Source: Sinorhizobium fredii NGR234 (GTDB lineage: Bacteria > Pseudomonadota > Alphaproteobacteria > Rhizobiales > Rhizobiaceae). From it: a stretch of 64,000 nt of DNA. The translations under genes and the position numbers were made by a program. How positions within the stretch are numbered: position 1 is the stretch's first letter; each line of letters starts with the position of its first letter. Positions 45,594-54,347 of this stretch are shown in pieces. Under the pieces are notes generated by a model. That model was given only the letters and a program-made list of their open reading frames with translations. It was not told the DNA's origin and did no database searches. The stretch lies in NCBI RefSeq assembly GCF_000018545.1, contig NC_012586.1, positions 2,170,001 to 2,234,000 of the forward strand, read 5' to 3'.

Positions 45594-46748
45594 ATGGCCG
45601 ACTATGATCCCCGCAATACGCGAATCGATTGTCTGGATGGGCTGCGAGGGCTGGCGTCCCTCTGGGTGATGATCGGCCATGCGCTGTTGCTGACGGGCTG
45701 GCGCCTGCCGGTCCTGTCCGAGCCCGATCTCGGCGTCGACCTGTTCATCATGCTGTCGGGCTTCCTCATGGTGTTTCACTATCAGCTGCGGGCCGGCAAG
45801 GAGCCCTGGGAGCTGGCCTCGACCTGGGCGAGCTTCTGGCTGCGGCGATTCCTGAGGATTGCGCCGCTCTACTATCTTCTTCTGGCCGTTGCCTTCGTGC
45901 TCGGCGCCTGGCTGTTCGAATCGAGAATGGTTATCGACGCCTTCCTCGGCCGGACGCCGCAATCGCCGCAACGCTATCTGGACAACGGGCTGACCAACGG
46001 GCTGATGCATGTCAGCTTTCTTTTCGGCCTCTCTCCCGACTATGCCTACCGGACTCCCCTGCCCGACTGGAGCATCGGGCTCGAAATGCAGTTCTATGCT
46101 GCCTTTCCCTTCATCATGCTTCTGCTCAAGAAATCCGGCTGGCTGAAAGGCGCGCTGTTTACAGTCGTCATTGCCGCAGCGATCGTTTCGGCCGCGAGCC
46201 TCCTGGGGATCCACTTTCCCATGCCGGCATTTCTACCGTTGAAGATGCATATCTTCCTGTGCGGAATGCTCCTGGCGCTTGGTCTTCACGCCAACAGATC
46301 GAAGGCAGTCCTTCACGCCGCGGCCGCCATGGCGCTCGTCCTTCTGCCGATCGGCGGCGACATAACGGCGACGAAGATGCTGATGCGGGTCCTGCTTGTC
46401 GGCGTGTTCTTCGCGCTCATCCATCATCGCCTCGCCGGCGACGTGCTGGGCGGCGTGCTTCGCGCCGTGTCGACGTCCCTCGGCAACAGGTTCTTCCACT
46501 GGCTCGGCGAGCTGTCATTCGGCGCCTATCTCTGGCACCTCATCTTTCTGCAGCCGATTGCAGCTTATTTTATCGGCGCATTCGGTGACGCGATGTCACC
46601 GGCTGCACGCTTCGCCGCGGTGACCACGATCCTGGTGCCCTTGGTTTATGTGGCTGCCTGGGCAACGTTCCTTGCGGTCGAACGACCCGGTCAAAAACTG
46701 GCAAAGCGCTTGATCGGCAGATGGAAGGCCCAGCCGGTCAGGGCATGA
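45594..46748 (+). CDS. Acyltransferase family 3 membrane protein (OafA/ExoZ-like)
   Basis: 384 residues with about ten hydrophobic segments. The signature start RIDCLDGLRGLASLWVMIGH has the catalytic His, and FIMLSGFLMVFHYQLRAGKE, WASFWLRRFLRIAPLYYLLL and WSIGLEMQFYAAFP are the usual motifs. It transfers acetyl or another acyl group to a surface or exported glycan at the inner membrane. ATG start with AAGGACGAAGTGTACTG upstream. It may act on the polysaccharide made at 13-18 kb, but nothing in the sequence shows that. Confidence 0.9.
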   Translation: MADYDPRNTRIDCLDGLRGLASLWVMIGHALLLTGWRLPVLSEPDLGVDLFIMLSGFLMVFHYQLRAGKEPWELASTWASFWLRRFLRIAPLYYLLLAVAFVLGAWLFESRMVIDAFLGRTPQSPQRYLDNGLTNGLMHVSFLFGLSPDYAYRTPLPDWSIGLEMQFYAAFPFIMLLLKKSGWLKGALFTVVIAAAIVSAASLLGIHFPMPAFLPLKMHIFLCGMLLALGLHANRSKAVLHAAAAMALVLLPIGGDITATKMLMRVLLVGVFFALIHHRLAGDVLGGVLRAVSTSLGNRFFHWLGELSFGAYLWHLIFLQPIAAYFIGAFGDAMSPAARFAAVTTILVPLVYVAAWATFLAVERPGQKLAKRLIGRWKAQPVRA

Positions 46749-46887
46749 TGCAAGCCGATGCACGCAAGACAGTTGCGACCGAGCGAACAATGCGGGATGC
46801 TCCGGACACAATCTCAGGCTTCAACGACACAAGCGGTGCGCGGCGTCGTTAACTCTTCGCCGGCCACCGCCCGAGAAAGGATCCGGC

Positions 46888-47292
46888 ATGAGCAACAACC
46901 CTGCGCTTCAGAGCATCCTCGCCCTCATCGGTCGCCTGCTTCTCGCCGCCATTTTCCTTTCGTCCGGTTTCGAGAAACTAGCCGACCCAACCGGAACGAT
47001 CGGGTACATTGCGGCGGCCAACCTGCCCCTGCCCTCGGTCGGCTATGCCATCGCCCTCCTGGTCGAACTGGGCGGCGGCATCCTTCTCGTCCTCGGCTAT
47101 CAAGCCCGCTTGGCGGCGCTCGTTCTCGCAATCTTCACCCTGGCGTCGGCTCTCGGATTCCATACGAATTTCGCCGACCAGAACCAGATGATCCATTTCA
47201 TGAAGAACCTCGCGATCACCGGCGGCTTCCTGCAGACCGTCGCCTTCGGCGCGGGTGCCTTCAGCCTGGACGGACGGTCCGGCCGCGCCTGA
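46888..47292 (+). CDS. DoxX-family membrane protein
   Basis: 134 residues, four membrane segments. The opening ALIGRLLLAAIFLSSGFEKL and the middle YAIALLVELGGGILLVLGYQ are diagnostic of DoxX/YphA proteins. Function is uncertain (some members take part in redox or membrane stress). Shine-Dalgarno GAGAAAGGATCC. The stop is 2 bp from the stop of the convergent LacI-type gene. Confidence 0.88.
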   Translation: MSNNPALQSILALIGRLLLAAIFLSSGFEKLADPTGTIGYIAAANLPLPSVGYAIALLVELGGGILLVLGYQARLAALVLAIFTLASALGFHTNFADQNQMIHFMKNLAITGGFLQTVAFGAGAFSLDGRSGRA

Positions 47293-47294
47293 CA

Positions 47295-48296
47295 TCAAAG
47301 GTTCTCCGGCGTGATCGTCAGAAACCGCACCGGTTCGGGACTCACCTCGACGTCGATCAGACCCAGCGACTTCAAGGTCAGATCGATCGAACGCCGCGCC
47401 TGGATCTCCGGCGCCTGGTCGAGAACGATCGACATGACGCCCGAACGAAGGGCGCGGCGCGACTGATCGGAGAGCTCGTGGCCGACCCAGAAGATGCGCC
47501 GCGACGCATGCTCCTTCAGCACCGCGGCGACGGATCGGTTGTCGCCGCCGGCGGTGTAGAGCCCGATGATCTCCGGGGCGTCGCGCAATGCGCCGCGCAG
47601 CAGCTCCATCGAATTGAGGTCGTCGTCATAGTCGAACATCACCTGCCTGAAGAGGTGTTCGCCCGCGTGCTCGGCGAGATAGGAGGAGAAGCCGCGGATG
47701 CGTTCCTTGTGGTTTTCATAGGCGCCGCTGTGGCAGAGCGCCACGAAGGGACCTGACCGCCCGACGAGCATCCTCGACATGTAGTAGGCGGCCGTCCTCC
47801 CCGCCGCATAGTTGTCTATCCCGACATAGGGAAGTTCCGGCGCCGGTCGAGTCATGATCTGCACCACAGGCGTGCCGCGGCTCGCGACCGCCCTCAGGCT
47901 TACCACGACCTTCGGATGGTCGGGCGCCACGACGATGAGGGCAGAGCGGCGGACGGCCGGATTGGCGATGTGGTGGGCGAAGTCGACCGGGTCGTTCTCG
48001 CGCGCGAAGGTGCGATGGACCACAATGCCCTTGTCCAGCAGGGCGGCGATCCGCTCGAAGGCCTGGTTCATGCGGGAATAGAAGCTCGTGTCGGGTCTCA
48101 CCAGGACCACCTCGATACGGATCAGGCCCCGATGAGCTTGCGGCAGTCCGTGCCGGTAGTTGAGCTTCCGGGCTGCGAGAAAGACCTTCTCGACCGTTTC
48201 CGGGCGAGCCCCGCCGCGGTCGTTGAGGACGCGCTCGACGGTCGCCGTGCCGACACCGGCCTCCCGGGCCACATCCTTCAAGGTCACCTTGGTCAA
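47295..48296 (-). CDS. LacI-family transcriptional regulator
   Basis: 333 residues from a TTG at 48296, chosen because GAAGGAAGAG sits just upstream and the protein then opens LTKVTLKDVAREAGVGTATV, the standard LacI HTH start. An ORF start at 48359 adds 21 residues that would cover the operator. The C-terminal periplasmic-binding-protein-like domain (about 60-330) includes YVGIDNYAAGRTAAYYMSRM and YTAGGDNRSVAAVL. It is divergent from the sugar-isomerase operon; the palindrome at 48353-48368 is the likely operator. Likely a repressor induced by the sugar or an intermediate. Confidence 0.88.
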   Translation of the reverse strand: MTKVTLKDVAREAGVGTATVERVLNDRGGARPETVEKVFLAARKLNYRHGLPQAHRGLIRIEVVLVRPDTSFYSRMNQAFERIAALLDKGIVVHRTFARENDPVDFAHHIANPAVRRSALIVVAPDHPKVVVSLRAVASRGTPVVQIMTRPAPELPYVGIDNYAAGRTAAYYMSRMLVGRSGPFVALCHSGAYENHKERIRGFSSYLAEHAGEHLFRQVMFDYDDDLNSMELLRGALRDAPEIIGLYTAGGDNRSVAAVLKEHASRRIFWVGHELSDQSRRALRSGVMSIVLDQAPEIQARRSIDLTLKSLGLIDVEVSPEPVRFLTITPENL

Positions 48297-48352
48297 GAGA
48301 CTCTTCCTTCGAATTCGCGTTTCAGCCAAGCATCCCGCAAGGCCTCGGTCAA

Positions 48353-48368
48353 TGATCAAATTTGATCA
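48353..48368. promoter_or_regulatory. Perfect 16-bp palindrome, probable LacI-type operator
   Basis: TGATCAAATTTGATCA is a perfect inverted repeat in the gap between the LacI-type gene (start 48296) and the isomerase gene (start 48500). The position suits control of both genes. Confidence 0.65.
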
Positions 48369-48499
48369 CGGAAGCTTTGGAAACCCACGGCGCCCCCCGG
48401 TATTCTGTCCCGCAGTTCGGGAGGAAACCGAAGTCGAAGACCGGTCGGAAAATGTCGCCCACTGCCGAGCAATGGGGTGGGACCAAGGAGGAGCTACCC

Positions 48500-49414
48500 G
48501 TGAAGATCGCACTCGACCCCTATATGCACCGCCACCTCGGCTTGCACGACCTGTGCCGCAAGGCGGCGGAGCTCGGCTACGAATATATCGAGCTGTCGCC
48601 GCGCGATGATTTTCTCCCCTGGTGGGTGCGGCCGCGTGCCCACAAGGAGCGGATCGCCGAGTTCAAGTCGGCGCTGAAGGACCACGGCGTTCAGCTCGCC
48701 TCGATCCTGCCGATGTACCGCTGGGCGAGCCCGCACGAGGACGAGCGCCAGGCGGCCGTGCACTACTGGAAGGAAGCGATCCAGGTCTCCGCCGAAATGG
48801 GCTGCGACACGATGAACTCCGAATTCGGCCGCGGCCCCTCGCCGGACCGCAGCCACCGCTCCAACTGCTGCGGCGGCATGCACACCCATGAACACAGCGA
48901 GGCGGCCTGGTGGCGCTCGATGGAAGAGCTGGTGCCGGTCTTCGAGAAGGAAGGCGTGACGCTCAACATGGAGCCGCACCCGGAAGACTGGTGCGAGACG
49001 CTGCATCCGGCGATCGACATGCTGAAGACGATCGGCTCGAAGAACGTCAAGTTCCTCTATTGCGCGCCGCACACTTTCTATTTCGGCGACGACATGGCGA
49101 AGATGATCCGCGACGCCGGCCCGCTGATCGCCCATGTGCATGTCGCCGACACCTATAACCACAAGGCGTCCTCCGGCCTGCGCTACATCATCAACCCGCC
49201 GGGCGCCAAGGTGACGATCCACCAGCACATGGACATGTACCAGGGCGAGATCAACTGGGACGTCTTCTTCTCCTCGCTCGCCGAGGTCGGCTTCGACGGC
49301 ATCGTCACCGCCTGCGTCTTCGGCTGGGAAGACCGCGCCGACGAATCCGGCCGCTTCATGCGGGCCGAGATCCAGAAATACGTCGACAAGTACTGGCCGG
49401 CCAAGCGCGCGTAA
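48500..49414 (+). CDS. Sugar phosphate isomerase/epimerase (TIM barrel)
   Basis: 304 residues from a GTG at 48500 with AAGGAGGAG 8 bp upstream; the frame is open to 48362 but that part crosses the operator region. AP-endonuclease-2-like TIM barrel: YEYIELSPRDDFLPWW, probable metal ligands in TMNSEFGRG, LNMEPHPEDWCETLH and IAHVHVADTYNHKA, then VTIHQHMDMYQGEINWD. A member of the xylose-isomerase-like superfamily acting on a sugar or sugar acid; substrate unknown. First gene of a three-gene operon with the IolE-like and Gfo/Idh genes (30-bp gap to the next). Confidence 0.82.
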   Translation: MKIALDPYMHRHLGLHDLCRKAAELGYEYIELSPRDDFLPWWVRPRAHKERIAEFKSALKDHGVQLASILPMYRWASPHEDERQAAVHYWKEAIQVSAEMGCDTMNSEFGRGPSPDRSHRSNCCGGMHTHEHSEAAWWRSMEELVPVFEKEGVTLNMEPHPEDWCETLHPAIDMLKTIGSKNVKFLYCAPHTFYFGDDMAKMIRDAGPLIAHVHVADTYNHKASSGLRYIINPPGAKVTIHQHMDMYQGEINWDVFFSSLAEVGFDGIVTACVFGWEDRADESGRFMRAEIQKYVDKYWPAKRA

Positions 49415-49444
49415 GCGGTAACTTACCTAAATAGGACAAGATTC

Positions 49445-50368
49445 GTGACCATCACCATTACGACCGCCCCCTGCTGCTGGGGCGTGGACGACGTCAAGAA
49501 CCCGAACCTGCCCGCCTGGGAGCGGGTCTTCGACGAGGCAGCGGCCGCCGGCTATGGCGGCCTGGAACTCGGCCCCTATGGTTACGTGCCGCTCGAGTCC
49601 GGGCGCGTCGCGAAGGCGCTGCAGGATCGCAACCTCTTCATCGTCGCCGGCACGATCTTCGACGATCTCGTCTCGCCGGAAAACCGTACCAATCTGCTGC
49701 GCCAGACGGACGAGATCTGCGCCGTCATCACCCGGCTGCCGCAGCCGGAGCAGGTGCCGGGCCAGCGCTTCAGGACGCCCTATCTGACGGTGATGGACTG
49801 GGGCCATGACGAGCGCGACTATACCGCCGGCCACACCGACCGGGCGCCGCGGCTCTCGGACGAGGCGTGGAACGGCATGGTCGCCAACATCAAGGCGATC
49901 GCCGAGCTTGCGATGAGCAAATACGGCGTGCGCGCCGTCATCCACCCGCATGCCGGCGGCTATATCGAATTCGCCGACGAGATCGAGCGGATCGCCAGCG
50001 ACGTGCCGGCGGAGCTCGCCGGCTTCTGCATCGACACCGGCCACACCTATTACGCCGGCATGGATCCGGTCGAGACGCTGAAGACCTATGCCGACCGTCT
50101 CGACTACGTGCATTTCAAGGATATCGACGAAAAGGTCTTCCGGCGCGTGCTCGGCGAAAAGATCCGCTTCTTCGAAGCCTGCGGCCAAGGCGTCATGTGC
50201 CCGATCGGCCGCGGCATCATCGACTATCCGGCCGTCAAGCAGGCGCTCGAGGAGATCGGCTATCACGGTTTCATCACCGTCGAGCAGGAGCGCGACCCCT
50301 TGAGCGTCGCCGGCAGCCTCGCCGACGTGAAGGAAAGCCGCGACTACCTGCGCTCGGTCGGCTTTTAG
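49445..50368 (+). CDS. IolE-like TIM-barrel isomerase/dehydratase
   Basis: 307 residues from a GTG at 49445 with AGGACAAG upstream. The opening TITTAPCCWGVDDVKNPNLP, then AWERVFDEAAAAGYGGLELG, resembles IolE (inosose dehydratase) and related sugar isomerases. Metal-site segments: VIHPHAGGYIEFADEIER, GFCIDTGHTYYAGMDP, YVHFKDIDEKV, FITVEQERDPL. Probably works with the adjacent Gfo/Idh dehydrogenase on an inositol-like or keto-sugar compound. A type A RIME-like repeat separates it from that gene. Confidence 0.8.
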   Translation: MTITITTAPCCWGVDDVKNPNLPAWERVFDEAAAAGYGGLELGPYGYVPLESGRVAKALQDRNLFIVAGTIFDDLVSPENRTNLLRQTDEICAVITRLPQPEQVPGQRFRTPYLTVMDWGHDERDYTAGHTDRAPRLSDEAWNGMVANIKAIAELAMSKYGVRAVIHPHAGGYIEFADEIERIASDVPAELAGFCIDTGHTYYAGMDPVETLKTYADRLDYVHFKDIDEKVFRRVLGEKIRFFEACGQGVMCPIGRGIIDYPAVKQALEEIGYHGFITVEQERDPLSVAGSLADVKESRDYLRSVGF

Positions 50369-50381
50369 TTGGTGCCTGCCG

Positions 50382-50449
50382 CACCCCCCTCTGCCCTGCC
50401 GACCCCCACGAGGGGGGGGGGGAGATGCCCGGCAGGGCAGAGGGGGGTG
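50382..50449. repeat. RIME-like palindrome, type A copy 3 (compact), within an operon
   Basis: CACCCCCCTCTGCCCTGCC (50382-50400) and GGCAGGGCAGAGGGGGGTG (50431-50449) are exact inverted arms around a short middle with a G11 run (50412-50422). It lies between two co-directional genes of the sugar operon, so it should be transcribed and fold in the mRNA. Confidence 0.88.
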
Positions 50450-50497
50450 AAACGAGGCCAGCGGAAAGTTCAAAACAAACGTTCAAGGAATACGACA

Positions 50498-51661
50498 ATG
50501 GCAGCGACAAAGAAAAGCCCGATCCGCTGGGGCATGGTCGGCGGCGGACGCGGCAGCCAGATCGGTTACATCCACCGTTCGGCGGCGCTGAGAGACGACA
50601 CCTTCGAACTCGTCGCCGGCGCCTTCGACATCGATCCGGAGCGCGGCCGCGCCTTCGGCGTCGACCTCGGGCTGGACGAGGCACGCAGCTATCCGGATTA
50701 CCGGACGATGTTCGCCGAGGAGACGAAGCGCGGCGACGGCATCGAGGCGGTGTCGATCGCCACGCCGAACAACACCCATTTCGCCATCTGCAAGGCGGCG
50801 CTCGAGCATGGCCTGCACGTCGTCTGCGAAAAGCCGCTCTGCTTCACCGTCGCGGAAGCCGAGGAGCTGAAGGCGCTGGCGCAAGCGCGCGGGCTGATCG
50901 TCGGCCTCACCTATGGCTATGCCGGCCACCAGATGATCGAGCAGGCTCGCGCCATGGTGAAGAACGGCGATCTCGGCGAGATCCGCATCGTCAACCTGCA
51001 ATTCGCCCATGGATTCCACAGCGCCGCGGTCGAGGAGCAGAACCCGTCGACGCGCTGGCGTGTCGACCCCAAATTCGCCGGCCCAAGCTACGTGCTCGGC
51101 GATGTCGGCACGCACCCGCTCTATATTTCCGAGGTCATCCTGCCGCATCTGAAGATCAAGCGGCTGATGTGTGTGCGCCAGAGCTTCGTCAGGAGCCGCG
51201 CGCCGCTCGAGGACAATGCGGTGACCCTGATGGAATACGACAACGGCGCCATCGCCAATATTTGGTCGAGCGCCGTCAATGCCGGCTCGATGCACGGCCA
51301 GAAGGTCCGCATCGTCGGCTCGAAGGCGAGCATCGAGTGGTGGGACGAGCGGCCGAACCAGCTTTCCTACGAGATCCAGGGCGAGCCGGTCCGCATCCTC
51401 GAGCGCGGCATGGACTATCTCTACCCGGAAGCCCGGATCGACGACCGCATCGGCGGCGGCCACCCGGAAGGCCTGTTCGAGGCCTGGGCCAACCTCTACC
51501 GCCGCTTCGGCCTGGCGATCAACGGCAATCGCGGGCTTGCCCCGGAGGGCATCGAGGAACTGGTTTTCCCCGGCATAGACGCGGGCCTCGAAGGTGTCCG
51601 CTGGGTCGAAAATTGCGTCCGCTCGGCCGATGCCGGCGGGGTGTGGGTGGATTATCAATAG
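50498..51661 (+). CDS. Gfo/Idh/MocA-family dehydrogenase
   Basis: 387 residues from the ATG at 50498 (CAAGGAATACG upstream). N-terminal NAD(P) Rossmann fold: RWGMVGGGRGSQIGYIHRSA, SIATPNNTHFAICKAALEHG, LHVVCEKPLCFTVAEAEELK (catalytic Lys in CEKP). The C-terminal domain follows with GDVGTHPLYISEVILP (GTHP His). It oxidises or reduces a sugar or inositol derivative with NAD(P). Third gene of the LacI-controlled set, likely acting with the two isomerases. Confidence 0.88.
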   Translation: MAATKKSPIRWGMVGGGRGSQIGYIHRSAALRDDTFELVAGAFDIDPERGRAFGVDLGLDEARSYPDYRTMFAEETKRGDGIEAVSIATPNNTHFAICKAALEHGLHVVCEKPLCFTVAEAEELKALAQARGLIVGLTYGYAGHQMIEQARAMVKNGDLGEIRIVNLQFAHGFHSAAVEEQNPSTRWRVDPKFAGPSYVLGDVGTHPLYISEVILPHLKIKRLMCVRQSFVRSRAPLEDNAVTLMEYDNGAIANIWSSAVNAGSMHGQKVRIVGSKASIEWWDERPNQLSYEIQGEPVRILERGMDYLYPEARIDDRIGGGHPEGLFEAWANLYRRFGLAINGNRGLAPEGIEELVFPGIDAGLEGVRWVENCVRSADAGGVWVDYQ

Positions 51662-51682
51662 GAGCGGGTCGATCCTTGGATT

Positions 51683-51884
51683 GGCCCCTCATCCGGCCTG
51701 CCGGCCACCTTCTCCCCCCCCAAACGGGGCGAAGGGGACTCGCGGCACCGTCTCGCCCTGACGATGCCGCTGTCATAGATGGACACATCCTACAAACGCG
51801 TGGACTGCATTCCCCGAGCGGAAGCGGCAAATCGCGACAGTGTCCCCTCGCCCCGCGTGCGGGGAGAGGGCTAGGGTGAGGGGC
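51683..51884. repeat. RIME-like palindrome, type B copy 2 (intact)
   Basis: It runs from GGCCCCTCATCCGGCCTGCC (from 51683) to CTAGGGTGAGGGGC (ending 51884). An internal hairpin CCCTCGCCCCGC / GCGGGGAGAGGG is near 51845-51870. Its reverse complement matches both ends of the interrupted copy at 29611-34825. It lies between the Gfo/Idh gene and the convergent repB stop; no other gene is seen there. Confidence 0.88.
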
Positions 51885-51908
51885 GATCAGACGCTCAGCG
51901 GTCTATAG

Positions 51909-52970
51909 CTACGACCTCTGGTTCTCCACAAAGCTCGCGTGCCATTTTGCCAGCATCGACACAGCCTCCTTAATGAAGGCCGGATGGGTACCGGGCAGGA
52001 ACTCGATCTTCGGCGCTTTCCCGTCAAGCCTCAGCCGCGCGAACACCCGTCCCGCCTCGTCCTTCAGTTCCTCAGGCTTCTCCGGTTCCGGCTTGTCGCC
52101 CTCGGACAGGCAATTGAAGACGAACTGGAAACGCTGGTCGGTATCGGCGGCGCGGAAGCGTGAGGAAGCGATCGCTTCTTCCGCCTTTTCCCGCGCCTCT
52201 TCCCGCTCCAGCAACGAACCGATCGCCATCCAGCGCTCGCGACCGGCCTTGGGGGCCGGGCCGATGGAGCGGGCGAATGCGTGCGGCACGCTGTCGGCGA
52301 CCTGCAGCAGGCGCGACAACTCGCTCTTCTGCACGGCAAGCGCGTCGCCGATCACCTTGCGGTCGAAGCCGCGGGCGGCGAGCGCCGCGGCGAAAAGCGC
52401 CCGCTCGATGAAGGAGAGGTTGCGCCGCTCGGCATTTTCTTTGCCTTGGGCGAGCACCAGCTCGTCGTCCGTCAGGGGCCGGACGATCGCCTTCACCTGC
52501 AGTTCGAGACGGCGCACCGCCTTCAGGCGGCGGTGGCCGTAGGCGGTCTGGTAGTGCCCCTGTTTCTCGGGATGCGGACGGACGAGGATCGGCGATTGCT
52601 GGCCGTTCTCGCGGATGCTGTCGACGAGCGCGAGAAAGTCCGGATCGTCGACTTCGCCGTCGGTCAGCCGGTCCTCGACGAAGGAGGCCTCGACGAGGGC
52701 GGGATCGAGCGCCACGACGCGCTCGCCCTGCGTCAACGCTTCTCTCAGCACTCGGGCCTCCTCGGCCTCGCGGGTGATGCTGCCGAGCGAAAGACCCATC
52801 GCCTTGACGGCGCCGGACGCGGCGCGGGGCGCAGTTGGGGGGACGGCCGGTTGGGCGTTGACAGGTGTCAACTCGCCCGCCGGCTGGTCGGCGGGGGCCT
52901 GCGGCGCGGCAGCAGGCGCGCCGCCCTTGAACAGGGCTCGCAATTCGTTCTTCCGGTTGTTGCCAGCCAT
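51909..52970 (-). CDS. repB: RepB, ParB-like plasmid partition protein (orphan)
   Basis: 353 residues. The ParB/Srx-type N-terminal domain has LVDSIRENGQQSPILVRPHP, then YQTAYGHRRLKAVRRLELQV, KAIVRPLTDDELVLAQGKEN, AERRNLSFIERALFAAALAA; the following HTH is VIGDALAVQKSELSRLLQVA. The C-terminal RepB domain ends KWHASFVENQRS. In repABC replicons it binds parS and, with RepA, segregates the plasmid. Here it lies 3 bp downstream of repA, but there is no repC after it: only a RIME-like repeat and then the convergent Gfo/Idh gene. Confidence 0.92.
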   Translation of the reverse strand: MAGNNRKNELRALFKGGAPAAAPQAPADQPAGELTPVNAQPAVPPTAPRAASGAVKAMGLSLGSITREAEEARVLREALTQGERVVALDPALVEASFVEDRLTDGEVDDPDFLALVDSIRENGQQSPILVRPHPEKQGHYQTAYGHRRLKAVRRLELQVKAIVRPLTDDELVLAQGKENAERRNLSFIERALFAAALAARGFDRKVIGDALAVQKSELSRLLQVADSVPHAFARSIGPAPKAGRERWMAIGSLLEREEAREKAEEAIASSRFRAADTDQRFQFVFNCLSEGDKPEPEKPEELKDEAGRVFARLRLDGKAPKIEFLPGTHPAFIKEAVSMLAKWHASFVENQRS

Positions 52971-52973
52971 GTC

Positions 52974-54254
52974 TTAACGCCCCCAGGCCGCGTGAATGAG
53001 AGCTTCGATCTCGCCGTTGACGGCATTCAGCGACTCGATCGCCCGGTCATAGGTGGCGCGGGTGAAATTCTCCCGGCCGACCTCGTAGAGCGTCTGCTTG
53101 GTCAGACCCGCGTCCGAGATCGCTGTCGACTTCACCATGGCCGAGGTCAGCACCCGGTCTCCGAAGAGGGACCGCATGAAGCCGACGATCTGCGCCTGCG
53201 GCCCGTCATTCGGCTCGAAGCGGGTGACGAGATAGCGCAGGAAGTCGAAATTGAGCTCGCCGCCCGCCCCGCGCACGACGCTCAGCAGGTCCGAGGTCAT
53301 GTAGAGGAACTGGTTCATCGAGGCGACGTCGAGCATCTGCGGATGCACGGTGACAATGACCGAGGTCGAGGCACAGAGCGCCGAGAGCGTCAGATAGCCG
53401 AGCTGCGGCGGGCAGTCGATGACGACGACGTCGTAATCGTCGGCCACACTTGCAAGCGCCGCCTGGACGCGGGCGAAGAACAGCGGCCCGGCATCGGCGC
53501 CGTTCTGGCGCGCGCTCAACGCCTGCGGCGTTGTGTGCTCGAATTCCTGGAGTTCGAGATTCCCCGGCACCAGATCGAGCCCGTCGAAATAGGTCTTGCG
53601 GATGATCTCGTTCAGCGGCCGCGCCTCGGCGTCGTAGCGGATCGCGCCATAAAGGGTGTCGTTGCCGGTCAGGTCCAGCTCCGGCTGGTAGCCGAACAGC
53701 GCCGAGAGCGAGGCCTGCGGGTCGAGGTCGACCGCCAGCACCCGATGGCCGGTTAGGGCAAGATATTGGGCGAGATGGACCGACGAGGTCGTCTTGCCGG
53801 AGCCGCCTTTGAAGTTGGTGACCGAGATCACCTGCAGGTGCTCGCCCCGCGTTTCGTCGCGCCAGTTCACATAGCCGCGCGCCTTGGCGGCATTGCCCTT
53901 GGCGAGCGCCTGTTCGGCGAGATGGCGGCGCAGCGCATTGATGTCGGAGAGCGAATAGGAGCGGCGCCCACCGATGCCGGTGTCGGGCTGCGGCCCCTCC
54001 CCGGCGAGCGACAGCTGCCGGAGATAGCCGTCGGAAACGCCGATCAGCCTGGCGGCCTCGCCGGAGGTGAAGCTTCTGAGCGTCTTCATCGCCGTCGGCG
54101 CGAACAGGCGGTCGCGCATCGCCTTCAACTGTTCGGAAAGCGCCCGCGCATCGGCCGCGATCGCCTCGTCGGCGGGCCGGCGAGATCCGGCGCCGGCGGT
54201 CGCCGTCTTGCCGATTGCGCTTGCCGCGTCCACGGCCGATCCTGTCATGTCCAT
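52974..54254 (-). CDS. repA: RepA, ParA-like partition ATPase (orphan)
   Basis: 426 residues from the ATG at 54254 (GAGGGGATTTCGACG upstream); upstream in-frame starts exist. The N-terminal region has the RepA-specific HTH segment MRDRLFAPTAMKTLRSFTSG, EAARLIGVSDGYLRQLSLAG, GRRSYSLSDINALRRHL. The ParA core follows: ISVTNFKGGSGKTTSSVHLA (deviant Walker A), VLAVDLDPQASLSALFGYQP, YDVVVIDCPPQLGYLTLSAL. In repABC operons RepA also represses its own promoter. Tandem and inverted repeats at 54348-54416 may be its operator. Pairs with repB; no repC seen in the window. Confidence 0.93.
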   Translation of the reverse strand: MDMTGSAVDAASAIGKTATAGAGSRRPADEAIAADARALSEQLKAMRDRLFAPTAMKTLRSFTSGEAARLIGVSDGYLRQLSLAGEGPQPDTGIGGRRSYSLSDINALRRHLAEQALAKGNAAKARGYVNWRDETRGEHLQVISVTNFKGGSGKTTSSVHLAQYLALTGHRVLAVDLDPQASLSALFGYQPELDLTGNDTLYGAIRYDAEARPLNEIIRKTYFDGLDLVPGNLELQEFEHTTPQALSARQNGADAGPLFFARVQAALASVADDYDVVVIDCPPQLGYLTLSALCASTSVIVTVHPQMLDVASMNQFLYMTSDLLSVVRGAGGELNFDFLRYLVTRFEPNDGPQAQIVGFMRSLFGDRVLTSAMVKSTAISDAGLTKQTLYEVGRENFTRATYDRAIESLNAVNGEIEALIHAAWGR

Positions 54255-54347
54255 CGTCGAAATCCCCTCGTACATTTCGCAATTGCCGTCGAGCCGCAAC
54301 CGAATGGCAACAACCGTCCCTTCGCCGGCCGCACATGCGCCCGCCGC

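Noticed and set aside
51660..51908. Possible repC or incompatibility RNA downstream of repB
   Set aside because: Only a RIME-like repeat fits in this space; no RepC-like frame is present on either strand.
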